Shown in pieces: positions 42,115-51,253 of a DNA stretch of 64,000 nucleotides. Source of the DNA: Roseomonas mucosa ATCC BAA-692 (GTDB lineage Bacteria; Pseudomonadota; Alphaproteobacteria; Acetobacterales; Acetobacteraceae); assembly GCF_000622225.1 (NCBI RefSeq), contig NZ_JHWD01000001.1, positions 62,001 through 126,000 on the forward strand, given 5' to 3'. The notes under the pieces were generated by a model, which worked only from the letters and a program-made list of their open reading frames with translations, was not told the origin of the DNA and did not search any database. Both the position numbers and the translations under genes were made by a program. Position 1 is the first letter of the stretch. Every line of letters begins with the position of its first letter.

Positions 42115-43625
42115 GCGATTTCGCTGAGGCTGCGGGCGCGGCCGTGCGACCCGTCCAGGGTGCTCCGTGCCTTGTCTCCCATGAGGTTCCCCACGGGGTT
42201 GCCCAGGGGGGTCCCCAGGGGGTTCCCCAAGGGGTTACCCGGGGGGCTCCCCGCCGGGCGCTGCTGCTGCTCGCCGGTGCCGCCGCCGCCCTGGCCGCCT
42301 GTGGGCCGCGGCCCGGGCCGGTGAGCTCCGGCCTCGCCCTGCCGGACCGTTTCCGCGAGGCGGCCGAGACGCCGGCCGTCTGGCCCGCTCCGGACTGGTG
42401 GAAGGGCTTCGGCTCGCCCGAGCTGGACCGGCTGATGGAGGCCGCGGCGGCGGGGAACTTCGACCTGGCCGCCGCCGAGGCGCAGGTGCGGCAGGCCGAC
42501 GCGCAGCTTCGGATCACCGGGGCCTCGCTGCTGCCGACGCTGGATGCCAGCGGGGATGCCAGCCAGACGCGCACCAGCGGCTATGGGCGCACCAGCACCT
42601 CGGCACGCTCGGTCAAGAGCCTGTCCCTCGCGGCGAGCTACGAGATCGACTTCTGGGGCAAGAACCGCAACGCCACCGAGGCGGCGCGGCAGACCGCGAT
42701 CGCGCGGCGCTTCAATGTCGGCACGGTGATGATGACCACCCAGGCCTCCCTCGCGGAGACCTATTTCACGGTGCTGGAGGGGCAGGAGGAACTGCGCACG
42801 CAGCTCGACAACCTCGATGCCGCGAACCGGGTGCTGGCGGTGATCCGCGCCCAGGTGGCGGCGGGCACGGCCACGGGGCTGGACCTGGCGCAGCAGGAGA
42901 CGGTGGTGGCGCAGCAGGAGGCGGCCGTGCCGCCGCTGCGCCAGACCATCGGGCAGAACATCAACGCCATCGCCACGCTGATCGGGCGGACGCCGGAGAG
43001 CTTCAAGGTGACCGGCGGGCGGCTGGACGAGCTGCGCGTGCCGGTGGCGGCGCCGGGCCTGCCGGCGGAGGCGCTGGCGCGGCGGCCGGACGTGCATCTG
43101 GCGGAGGCCAACCTCGCCTCGGCCAACGCCAATGTGGCGGCGGCGCGGGCGGCGCTGCTGCCCTCCGTGACGCTGACGGCGCAGGGCGGGTTCCAGACGC
43201 TGAACCTGGCCAACCTGGTGACGCCGGAGGCAGCCTTCTTCACGCTCGCCGCCGGGATCACGCAGACCATCTTCGACGGTGGCGCGCTGCGCGGTCAGGT
43301 TGCGCTCAGCCGGGCGCAGGCGGAGGAACTGGTGGTGGAATACCGCCGCGCCATCGTCTCGGCGCTGGTGGATGTGGAGAACGCGCTGATCGCCTTCCGT
43401 GAATCGGCCGATCGCGTGGAGCGGCAGGCGAATGCGGCTGCAAAGGCGCAGCAGGCCTACAATATCTCCGAGGCGCAGCTCCGCGCCGGGACCATCGACC
43501 TGATCACCCTGATCAACACGCAGCAGACGCTGTTCTCCGCCCGCACCAGCCTGGTGCAGGCGCGGCTCGCCTATTTCCAGGCCGCGGTGGGGCTGTTCCG
43601 CGCCCTGGGCGGCGGCTGGCGCTGA
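42111..43625 (+). CDS. RND efflux outer-membrane lipoprotein channel (NodT/OprM-like)
   Basis: A TolC-family channel. After a long odd N-region comes a lipoprotein signal RRALLLLAGAAAALAACGPRP with lipobox Cys64, then two repeated OEP domains (about 85-280 and 290-500) with typical segments WWKGFGSPELDRLMEAA, GLDLAQQETVVAQQEA, RRPDVHLAEANLASANA and TIDLITLINTQQTLFSAR. It connects the inner-membrane pumps to the outside. The TTG start at 42111 overlaps the previous stop; residues 1-45 encode a 12-nt repeat and would be unusual for a signal peptide, so the real start may be an internal GTG or TTG. Start uncertain, function clear. Confidence 0.9.
   Translation: MSDFAEAAGAAVRPVQGAPCLVSHEVPHGVAQGGPQGVPQGVTRGAPRRALLLLAGAAAALAACGPRPGPVSSGLALPDRFREAAETPAVWPAPDWWKGFGSPELDRLMEAAAAGNFDLAAAEAQVRQADAQLRITGASLLPTLDASGDASQTRTSGYGRTSTSARSVKSLSLAASYEIDFWGKNRNATEAARQTAIARRFNVGTVMMTTQASLAETYFTVLEGQEELRTQLDNLDAANRVLAVIRAQVAAGTATGLDLAQQETVVAQQEAAVPPLRQTIGQNINAIATLIGRTPESFKVTGGRLDELRVPVAAPGLPAEALARRPDVHLAEANLASANANVAAARAALLPSVTLTAQGGFQTLNLANLVTPEAAFFTLAAGITQTIFDGGALRGQVALSRAQAEELVVEYRRAIVSALVDVENALIAFRESADRVERQANAAAKAQQAYNISEAQLRAGTIDLITLINTQQTLFSARTSLVQARLAYFQAAVGLFRALGGGWR
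42186..42257 (+). repeat. 12-nt tandem repeat at the 5' end of the channel gene
   Basis: Six degenerate in-frame 12-nt units: GTTCCCCACGGG, GTTGCCCAGGGG, GGTCCCCAGGGG, GTTCCCCAAGGG, GTTACCCGGGGG, GCTCCCCGCCGG, coding V-P-H-G to V-T-R-G style tetrapeptides. It lies just before the lipoprotein signal. Same period as the repeat at 42049-42108, different unit. Confidence 0.85.
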
Positions 43626-43639
43626 GACGAAAGATCCCC

Positions 43640-44953
43640 ATGACACGGTCATCCTTCTCCCGCCTCGTGGTGCTGGTCGTCCTGCTCGCCGGGCTGGGCG
43701 GCGGTGGCTACTGGGCCTGGAAGCACTATCTGGGCGGCGGAGCGCAGGACGGCACGACGGCGGCCCGGAGCGGCGGGCCCGCCGCTCCGGGCGCGGCGCG
43801 GCGGCGCGGGCCGGGCGGCCCCGGACCCGGCGGCGGCGTGCCCGTGCCGGTCACGGCGGCGACGGCGGAGGTCCGGGACCTGCCGCTGACCCTGGACGCG
43901 CTGGGCACGGTGACGCCGCTGAACACCATCACCGTGCGCTCCCAGGTCTCGGGCACGCTGGTCGAGGTGGCCTTCCGGGAGGGGCAGGAGGTGCGGAAGG
44001 GCGACCTCCTCGCCCGCATCGACGACCGCACCTATGTCGCGGCGCTGGAGCAGGCCAAGGCCAAGAAGGCCTATGACCAGGCGCAGCTCGCCAATGCGAA
44101 GGTGGACCTGCAGCGCTACCAGGGGCTGCTCGCCGCCAACGGCGTGACCCGGCAGCAGGTGGACACGCAGCGCGCCCAGGTGGCGATGTACGAGGCCCAG
44201 GTGGCGCAGGACCAGGCCGCCATCGACAGCGCGCAGACGCAGGTGGACTTCACCGTGATCCGCTCCCCGATCGACGGGCGGGTGGGGCTGCGGCAGGTCG
44301 ATGCGGGGAACCTCGTGCAGACCTCGGACAGCAGCGGCCTCGTGACCCTGACGCAGATGCGGCCGATCACCGCCATCTTCACCATCCCGCAGCAGGAGCT
44401 GGGGCGGCTGCTGCGCGCCCAGGCGGCAGGCAAGGTGCCCGTGCGCACCATCGCGGCGGGCGACGATCCGGGGGCGGAGGGCACGCTGCTGACCGTGGAC
44501 AACCAGGTGGACAGCGCCACCGGCACGGTGAAGGCGCGGGCCGTGTTCCCGAACGAGGACAACCGGCTCTGGCCAGGGGCCTTCGTGAACCTCCGCATCG
44601 GCATCGAGACGGTGCCGGATGCCACGGTGGTGCCGCTGGTGGCCGTGCAGCAGGGGCCGGACGGGGCCTTCGTCTTCGTGGTGGGCAGCGACAGCAAGGT
44701 GGAGCAGCGCAGCGTGCAGCTGGGCCCGGTGACGCTGGCGGAGGCGGTGATCCGCCAGGGGCTGAAGCCGGGCGAGCGGGTGGTGACCTCGGGCGCGCTG
44801 CGGCTCAACCCGGGGGCCACGGTCTCGGTGGTGGACCCTGCCGCGCCCGCGCCGGAGGCACCGGCGGCACCCAGCGCGGCGCGGCAGGCCCGCCGGCAGG
44901 CGGAGGTCCAGGCCGGGGGGGCATCGGGGGCCCAGGCGGGGGCGCGCAATTGA
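43640..44953 (+). CDS. mdtA: RND efflux periplasmic adaptor (membrane fusion protein)
   Basis: A 437-residue MdtA-like adaptor. An N-terminal membrane anchor (about 8-27), a Gly/Pro/Arg-rich stretch (35-70), then VPVTAATAEVRDLPLTLDALGTVTPLNTITV cut by family, the lipoyl segments (VSGTLVEVAFREGQEVRKGDLLARID), a helical hairpin (about 135-195) and the barrel (VIRSPIDGRVGLRQVDAGNLV). The Ala-rich tail (400-437) is poorly conserved. It joins pump and channel. Begins 14 bp after the channel gene; its stop overlaps the mdtB-like start. Confidence 0.93.
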   Translation: MTRSSFSRLVVLVVLLAGLGGGGYWAWKHYLGGGAQDGTTAARSGGPAAPGAARRRGPGGPGPGGGVPVPVTAATAEVRDLPLTLDALGTVTPLNTITVRSQVSGTLVEVAFREGQEVRKGDLLARIDDRTYVAALEQAKAKKAYDQAQLANAKVDLQRYQGLLAANGVTRQQVDTQRAQVAMYEAQVAQDQAAIDSAQTQVDFTVIRSPIDGRVGLRQVDAGNLVQTSDSSGLVTLTQMRPITAIFTIPQQELGRLLRAQAAGKVPVRTIAAGDDPGAEGTLLTVDNQVDSATGTVKARAVFPNEDNRLWPGAFVNLRIGIETVPDATVVPLVAVQQGPDGAFVFVVGSDSKVEQRSVQLGPVTLAEAVIRQGLKPGERVVTSGALRLNPGATVSVVDPAAPAPEAPAAPSAARQARRQAEVQAGGASGAQAGARN

Positions 44954-47900
44954 ACATCGCCGCGCCCTTCATCGCCCGGCCGGTGGCGACCACGCTGCTG
45001 GCCATCGCGGTGCTGCTGGGGGGCATCCTGGGCTATCTGCGCCTGCCGGTCTCCTCGCTGCCGGAGGTGGATTTCCCGACCATCGAGGTCAGCACGCAGC
45101 TCCCCGGCGCCTCGCCGGACACGGTGGCGCTGCTGGTTTCGGCGCCGCTGGAGCGGCAGTTCGCGCAGATCTCCGGCCTGACGGCGATGACCGCCGTCTC
45201 GGGGCCGGGGGTGAACCGGATCACGCTGCAGTTCCGGCTCGACAAGAGCATGGACACGGCGTCCCAGGACGTGCAGGCGGCGCTGGACGCGGCGCGGGGG
45301 ACGCTGCCCTCCACGCTTCCCTATCCGCCGACCTACAGCAAGGTGAACCCCGCGGACCCGGCGATCGTCACCCTGGCGCTGACCTCCGACACGCTGCCCA
45401 TCGCGCGGCTGAGCGACACGGCGGACACGATCCTGGCGCAGAAGCTAGCGCAGGTGAGCGGGGTGGGGCGGGTCAGCGTGCAGGGCAACATGCGCCCCGC
45501 GGTGCGGCTGCGCGTCGATCCGCAGCGCCTCGCCGCCTATGGCATCGGGCTGGAGACGGTGCGCACCGCCATCTCCAACGCCAACCAGAACTCGCCCAAG
45601 GGCACGCTGGACGGGGCGCGGCAGGCGGCGAGCATCCTGGCCAACGACCAGATCACCACGCCGGCGGAGTTCAGTGACGTCATCATCGCCTGGAAGGACG
45701 GCGCGCCGGTGCGGCTGCGCGATGTCGGCACCTCCGCCGAGGCGCTGGAGAACGACCGCAACGGCGCCTGGTTCAACGGCCGGCCCGCCATCCTGATCGA
45801 CGTGCAGCGGCAGCCGGGCGCCAATATCGTGGAGACGGTGAGCCGCATCCAGGCGCTGATGCCGGAGCTTTCGGCCGCCGTGCCGGCGGGGGCGCGGCTG
45901 TCGGTCGTGTCGGACCGGACGGAAACGATCCGCGCCTCGGTGCACGAGGTGCAGCTGACGCTGGTGCTGGCCGTGGCGCTGGTGGTGGGGGTGATCTACC
46001 TCTTCCTCGGCAGCGGGCGGGCGACGCTGGTGCCCGCGGTGTCGCTGCCGCTGTCGATCATCGGCACCTTCGGCGTCATGGCGATGATGGGCTATTCGCT
46101 CGACAACCTGTCGCTGATGGCGCTGACCATCGCCACCGGCTTCGTGGTGGACGATGCGATCGTGATGATCGAGAACATCGTGCGGCTGATCGAGGAAGGG
46201 AAGAAGCCGCTGGAGGCCGCCTTCGAGGGCGCGCGGCAGATCGCCTTCACCATCGTCTCGCTCACCGTCTCGCTGATCGCGGTGTTCATCCCGCTGCTGT
46301 TCATGGAGGGCGTGGTCGGGCGGCTGTTCCGGGAGTTCGCCGAGACGCTGACGGCCGCCGTGCTGGTCTCCATGGTCATCTCGCTGACCCTGACGCCGAT
46401 GATGTGCGCGCTGGTGCTGCGGCCGCATTCCCGGCCGGGGCTGGTGGCGCGCTGGGTGGAGGGCGGCTTCGAGCGGATGCGGCGCGGCTACGGCCGGATG
46501 CTGGCCGTCACGCTGCGGCACCAGGGGCTGACGCTGCTGGTGGCGCTGGGCACGGTGATCCTGACCGGCTGGCTCTATGTGGTGATCCCCAAGGGCTTCC
46601 TGCCGGCGCAGGACAACGGGCTGATCCAGATCACCACCGAGGCGCCGCAGGATGCCTCCTTCGCAAGGGTGGCGGCGCTGCAGCAGCGGCTGGCCGAGGT
46701 GGTGCGGCAGGACCCGGCGGTCGCCTCCGTCGCCGTCACCGCCGGGGCGGGGGCGACCAACCCGGCGCAGAACACCGGGCGCATCATCGTCGTGCTGCGC
46801 CCGCGCGACGAGCGCGACGCCACGGCGCAGCAGGTGATCGCGCGGCTTCAGCCGCGGCTGAACGCGGTGCCGGGCGGCATCGCCTATCCGGTGGCGGTGC
46901 AGGACATCCAGATCGGCGCGCGGCTTTCCACCACGCAGTACCAGTACACGATGACCGATTCCGACGCACAGCGCCTGGGCCTCTGGGCGCCGCGCGTGGT
47001 GGATCGGTTCCGCCGGATCCCCGGCCTGCGCGACGTGGCGAGCGACCAGCGCGACGACGGCATCCGCATCGCCATCCAGGTGGACCGGGACAAGGCCTCG
47101 CGCCTCGGCGTCAGCATGGCGAGCGTGGCCAACGCGCTCTACGACAATTTCGGGCAGCGGCAGATCTCCACCATCTATGGCCAGAGCAACCAGTACCGCG
47201 TGGTGCTGGAGGCCGCCGACCCGGTGCGCAGCGATCCGAACATGATCGGGCAGATCCGCGTCACCGGCAGCAGCACGAGCACCGGCGCGGCGGATTCCGA
47301 TACCACCACGACGACCAGCGCGGAGGTGCCGCTGGCGGAGATCGCGAGCTTCGCCCGGATTCGCGCGCCGCTGCTGGTGACGCGGGAGAACCAGTTCCCG
47401 GCGGTGACGATCAGCTTCAACCTGGAGGAAGGGATGTCGCTGGGCCAGGCGGTGGAGGCGATCCATGCCGCCGAGGCCGAGATCGGCCTGCCGGACACGG
47501 TGCAGGGGCGCTTCGGCGGCGACGTGGCGGAGTTCAACACCTCGCTCGCCGGGCAGCCCTGGCTGATCCTGGCGGCGATCATCGTGATCTACATCACGCT
47601 GGGCGTGCTCTACGAGAGCCTGATCCACCCGGTCACCATCCTCTCCACCCTGCCTTCCGCCGGCATCGGCGCGTTGCTGGCGCTGGAGCTCTGGGGGCTC
47701 GACCTGTCCGTGGTGGGGCTGATCGGCATCATCCTGCTGATGGGCATCGTGAAGAAGAACGGCATCATGGTGATCGACTTCGCGCTGGAGGCGCAGCGCG
47801 AGCGGGGCATGTCGCCGCACGACGCGGTGGTGGAGGCCTGCCTGCTGCGCTTCCGCCCGATCATGATGACCACCGCCGCGGCGCTGCTGGGCGCGCTGCC

Positions 47901-48093
47901 GCTGGTGCTGTCCTCCGGCATCGGGGCGGAGCTGCGGCTGCCGCTGGGCGTGTCCATCGTCGGCGGGCTGCTGCTGAGCCAGCTCATCACCCTCTTCACC
48001 ACGCCCGCCGTCTATCTGGCGATGGAGCGGCTGCGGGCCATGGTGGAGCGCTGGCGCGGGGCGGGCGGGACCTCCCCGGCGCCGGCGGAGTAG
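44950..48093 (+). CDS. mdtB: RND multidrug efflux permease, MdtB-like
   Basis: A 1047-residue proton-driven inner-membrane pump with 12 membrane helices and two large periplasmic loops. N-terminal PFIARPVATTLLAIAVLLGG and LPVSSLPEVDFPTIEVSTQLPGAS closely match MdtB. The proton-relay Asp pair is in GFVVDDAIVMIEN (helix 4), and LGVLYESLIHPVTILSTLPSAGIGALLALE marks helices 10-11 (cut by family). TTG start (44950) overlaps the adaptor stop by 3 bp. With the next gene it forms a tandem pair, which in MdtABC works as a heteromultimer (B2C). Confidence 0.94.
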   Translation: MNIAAPFIARPVATTLLAIAVLLGGILGYLRLPVSSLPEVDFPTIEVSTQLPGASPDTVALLVSAPLERQFAQISGLTAMTAVSGPGVNRITLQFRLDKSMDTASQDVQAALDAARGTLPSTLPYPPTYSKVNPADPAIVTLALTSDTLPIARLSDTADTILAQKLAQVSGVGRVSVQGNMRPAVRLRVDPQRLAAYGIGLETVRTAISNANQNSPKGTLDGARQAASILANDQITTPAEFSDVIIAWKDGAPVRLRDVGTSAEALENDRNGAWFNGRPAILIDVQRQPGANIVETVSRIQALMPELSAAVPAGARLSVVSDRTETIRASVHEVQLTLVLAVALVVGVIYLFLGSGRATLVPAVSLPLSIIGTFGVMAMMGYSLDNLSLMALTIATGFVVDDAIVMIENIVRLIEEGKKPLEAAFEGARQIAFTIVSLTVSLIAVFIPLLFMEGVVGRLFREFAETLTAAVLVSMVISLTLTPMMCALVLRPHSRPGLVARWVEGGFERMRRGYGRMLAVTLRHQGLTLLVALGTVILTGWLYVVIPKGFLPAQDNGLIQITTEAPQDASFARVAALQQRLAEVVRQDPAVASVAVTAGAGATNPAQNTGRIIVVLRPRDERDATAQQVIARLQPRLNAVPGGIAYPVAVQDIQIGARLSTTQYQYTMTDSDAQRLGLWAPRVVDRFRRIPGLRDVASDQRDDGIRIAIQVDRDKASRLGVSMASVANALYDNFGQRQISTIYGQSNQYRVVLEAADPVRSDPNMIGQIRVTGSSTSTGAADSDTTTTTSAEVPLAEIASFARIRAPLLVTRENQFPAVTISFNLEEGMSLGQAVEAIHAAEAEIGLPDTVQGRFGGDVAEFNTSLAGQPWLILAAIIVIYITLGVLYESLIHPVTILSTLPSAGIGALLALELWGLDLSVVGLIGIILLMGIVKKNGIMVIDFALEAQRERGMSPHDAVVEACLLRFRPIMMTTAAALLGALPLVLSSGIGAELRLPLGVSIVGGLLLSQLITLFTTPAVYLAMERLRAMVERWRGAGGTSPAPAE

Positions 48094-48100
48094 CGGGGCG

Positions 48101-51100
48101 GTGTTCTCGATCTCGGCGCCCTTCATCCGGCGGCCCATCGCCACCTTCCTGCTGGCGGTGGGAATGATGCTGGCGGGCGTCGTGGCCTTCGTGAAGCTGC
48201 CCGTCTCGGCCATGCCGCGCGTGGACCTGCCCACCATCTTCGTGCAGGTGAACCAGCCCGGCGCCAATCCGGAGACGCTGGCGGCCACGGTGATCGCGCC
48301 GCTGGAGCGGCAGATCGGCGCGGTGGCGGGGATCACGGAGATGACCTCCTTCTCCTCCACCGGCACGGGCAACATCATCATCCAGTTCGACATCAGCCGG
48401 ACGCAGGAAAGCGCCGCGCGTGATGTGCAGGCCGCCGTGAACGCGGCGCGGCAGGACCTGCCCTCCGGCCTGCCCAACCCGCCGACCGTGCGCAAGATCA
48501 ACCCGGCGGATGCGCCGGTGATGATCCTGGCGCTGACCTCGGACACGCTGACGCAGAGCGCGCTCTATGACGTGGCAGACAGCGTCGTGGCGCAGCGCCT
48601 GTCGCAGGTGGACGGCGTGGCGCAGGTGCAGGTGGGCGGGGCCGACCAGCCGGCGGTGCGCGTCGCGGTGAACCCGGATGCCGTCGCGGCGGCGGGCGTG
48701 TCGCTGGAGGACGTCCGCACCGCGATCAGCAACGCCAACGTCACCCAGGCCAACGGGCTGATCGACGGGCCGGAGCAGGCGGCCTCGATCGGGCTGAACA
48801 GCCGGCTGCTCCGGGCGCGGGACTTCCAGACGCTGATCGTCAAGGCGACGGACAAGGGCGTGGTGCGGCTTTCCGCCATCGCGCGGGTCACCGACGGCAG
48901 CCGCAACCGGCGGCAGGCGGGCTTCTTCGACAGCCGGCCCTCGGTGCTGCTGCAGGTGTACAAGCAGGCCGACGCCAACGTGCTGGAGGTGGTGGACGGC
49001 GTGCGGGCCATGGAGCCGCAACTGCTGGGCTGGGTGCCGGGCGGCGTGCAGGTCAACGTGCAGAGCGACCGCTCCGGCACCATCCGCGCCAGCGTGGAGG
49101 AGGTGGAGTTCACCCTGCTGCTCTCCATCGGCCTGGTGATCGGGGTGGTGGCGGTCTTCCTGCGGCGGCTCTCCTCGATCCTGGCGGCCAGCGCGGCGGT
49201 GCCGCTGTCCCTGCTGGCCACGCTGGTGGTGATGTGGTTCCTCGGCTACTCGCTGAACAACTTCTCGCTGATGGCGCTGACCATCGCGGTGGGCTTCGTG
49301 GTGGACGATGCCATCGTGATGATCGAGAACGTCTCCCGCCTGCGCGAGCGCGGGATGGGGCCGGTCGAGGCGGCGCTGGAAGGGGCGCGGGAGATCGGCT
49401 TCACCATCGTCTCCATCACCGTCTCGCTGGTGGCGGTCTTCCTGCCGCTGCTGGCCATGGGCGGCGTGGTCGGGCGCATCTTCCGGGAATTCTCGGTGAC
49501 GCTCGCGGTGGCGGTGCTGGTCTCGGGCGTGCTGTCGCTGACGCTGACGCCGATGATCACGGCGCATTTCGGCGGTGCCGGGCCGGAACGCCTGCCCGGC
49601 CTCCTGGCGCGGGGCTTCGAGCGGGCGCTGGATGCCCTGATCGGCTTCTATCTGCGCACGCTGCGCGTGGTGCTGCATTTCCGGCGCACCGCGCTGCTGG
49701 CCACGATCGGCTTCGTGGCACTGACCATCTGGCTCTACATGGTCGTGCCCAAGAGCTTCTTTCCGGAGCAGGACACCGGGCTGATCCAGGGCTCCAGCCA
49801 GGCCGCGCCCGATACCTCCTTCGACCGGATGCTGGGGCTGCAGCAGCGGGTCGGCGAGATCATCGCGGCGGACCCGGCGGTGGCCAGCATCGGCACCACC
49901 ATCGGCTCCGGCTTCAACGGCGGCACCAATTCCGGCTCCATCTTCATCCAGCTCAAGCCGCGCGAGGAGCGTGGCGTGACCGCCGCCCAGGTGATCGACC
50001 GGCTGCGCGCGCCGCTGAGTCATATTCCCGGCGTGAACGTCTTCATGCGGTCGCAGCAGGACCTCTTCATCGGCGGCCGGGGCGGCAACGCGCAGTATTC
50101 CTACGTGATGCTGGGCACGGATATCGGGGAGCTGCGCGACTGGACCGAGAAGATGGTCCGCAAGCTGCGCACGGTGCCGGGCATCACCGACGTGTCCTCG
50201 GACCAGGAGAGCGCGGGGCTGGTGGAGCGCCTGATCATCGACCGCGACGCCGCGGCCCGGCTGGGCGTGGGGGTGGAGGATATCAGCGCCGCCTTCAACA
50301 ACGCCTTCGCGCAGCGCCAGGTCTCCACCATCTACATGTCGCGCAACCAGTACCGCGTGGTGCTGGAGGTCACCCCGTCTCTGCAGCAGAGCGCAACACA
50401 GTTCGACCGCGTCTTCGTGCCCGGGCGCGACGGGCCGGTGCCGCTGCTGTCCGTGGCGAAGGTGCGGCGGGAAACGGCGCCGCTGCGCGTGACGCATCGC
50501 AGCCAGTTCCCGGCCACCACCATCACCTTCAACCTCGCCGAAGGCATCTCGCTGAGCCAGGCGCAGGCGCTTGTGGCCCAGGCGGAGCGGGAGATCATGC
50601 TGCCCGCCGGCATCCGCACCCAGTATGGCGGCAATGCCGCCGCCTTCCAGGATTTCGAGAGCTCGCAGCCGTTGCTGATCCTGGCGGCGCTGGTCTCGAT
50701 CTATATCGTGCTGGGCGTGCTCTACGAGAGCTACATCCACCCGCTGACGATCCTCTCCACCCTGCCCACGGCGGGGCTGGGCGCGCTGCTGGCACTGCTG
50801 GTCACCGGGACCTCCTTCAGCGTCGTGGCGCTGATCGGCGTGATCCTGCTGATGGGCATCGTGAAGAAGAACGCGATCATGCTGGTGGATTTCGCGTTGT
50901 CGCATGAGCGGGAGGAGGGCGCGTCGAGCGAGGAATCCATCCTGGCCGCCTGCCGCGACCGCTTCCGCCCGATCCTGATGACGACGCTGGCCGCGCTGTT
51001 CGGCGCGCTGCCGCTGGCGCTGGGCAGCGGGGTCGGGGCGGAGCTGCGGCAGCCGCTCGGCATCTCCATCATCGGCGGGCTGATCCTGTCGCAACTGCTC

Positions 51101-51199
51101 ACGCTCTACACCACGCCGGTGATCTACCTGGCGCTGGACCGCTGGCGGCTGCGCGGGCGACGCGATCCGGGGCCAGCGCGGCTGCATCCAGCGGAGTAG
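48101..51199 (+). CDS. mdtC: RND multidrug efflux permease, MdtC-like
   Basis: A 1032-residue second RND pump. It opens with SAPFIRRPIATFLLAVGMMLAG and shows NPSDAP-like INPADAPVMILALTSDT and DVRTAISNANVTQANG, closer to MdtC than to MdtB. Helix 4 has GFVVDDAIVMIENV with the proton-relay Asp pair; LGVLYESYIHPLTILSTLPT lies in the second half. GTG start 7 bp after the mdtB-like stop. Last gene of the efflux unit; no clear terminator is seen in the 54 bp before the convergent LysR gene. Confidence 0.94.
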   Translation: MFSISAPFIRRPIATFLLAVGMMLAGVVAFVKLPVSAMPRVDLPTIFVQVNQPGANPETLAATVIAPLERQIGAVAGITEMTSFSSTGTGNIIIQFDISRTQESAARDVQAAVNAARQDLPSGLPNPPTVRKINPADAPVMILALTSDTLTQSALYDVADSVVAQRLSQVDGVAQVQVGGADQPAVRVAVNPDAVAAAGVSLEDVRTAISNANVTQANGLIDGPEQAASIGLNSRLLRARDFQTLIVKATDKGVVRLSAIARVTDGSRNRRQAGFFDSRPSVLLQVYKQADANVLEVVDGVRAMEPQLLGWVPGGVQVNVQSDRSGTIRASVEEVEFTLLLSIGLVIGVVAVFLRRLSSILAASAAVPLSLLATLVVMWFLGYSLNNFSLMALTIAVGFVVDDAIVMIENVSRLRERGMGPVEAALEGAREIGFTIVSITVSLVAVFLPLLAMGGVVGRIFREFSVTLAVAVLVSGVLSLTLTPMITAHFGGAGPERLPGLLARGFERALDALIGFYLRTLRVVLHFRRTALLATIGFVALTIWLYMVVPKSFFPEQDTGLIQGSSQAAPDTSFDRMLGLQQRVGEIIAADPAVASIGTTIGSGFNGGTNSGSIFIQLKPREERGVTAAQVIDRLRAPLSHIPGVNVFMRSQQDLFIGGRGGNAQYSYVMLGTDIGELRDWTEKMVRKLRTVPGITDVSSDQESAGLVERLIIDRDAAARLGVGVEDISAAFNNAFAQRQVSTIYMSRNQYRVVLEVTPSLQQSATQFDRVFVPGRDGPVPLLSVAKVRRETAPLRVTHRSQFPATTITFNLAEGISLSQAQALVAQAEREIMLPAGIRTQYGGNAAAFQDFESSQPLLILAALVSIYIVLGVLYESYIHPLTILSTLPTAGLGALLALLVTGTSFSVVALIGVILLMGIVKKNAIMLVDFALSHEREEGASSEESILAACRDRFRPILMTTLAALFGALPLALGSGVGAELRQPLGISIIGGLILSQLLTLYTTPVIYLALDRWRLRGRRDPGPARLHPAE

Positions 51200-51253
51200 G
51201 AGAGGGCGGCGGACCGGCACGGGGCTGGCCACGAAGCGTGGTGACAGCGCTGT

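Noticed and set aside
42049-42257. Clustered short repeats considered as a CRISPR array
   Set aside because: Units are 12 bp, contiguous without spacers, in frame and within genes; no cas genes are present.
45445-48546. A 1033-codon open frame antisense to the mdtB-like gene, and similar giant antisense frames (47996-51232, 19113-22046, 8244-10196)
   Set aside because: They arise because stop codons are rare opposite strongly GC3-biased genes. Their translations are His/Arg/Pro-rich low-complexity strings with no domain pattern, while the sense frames encode full conserved proteins.
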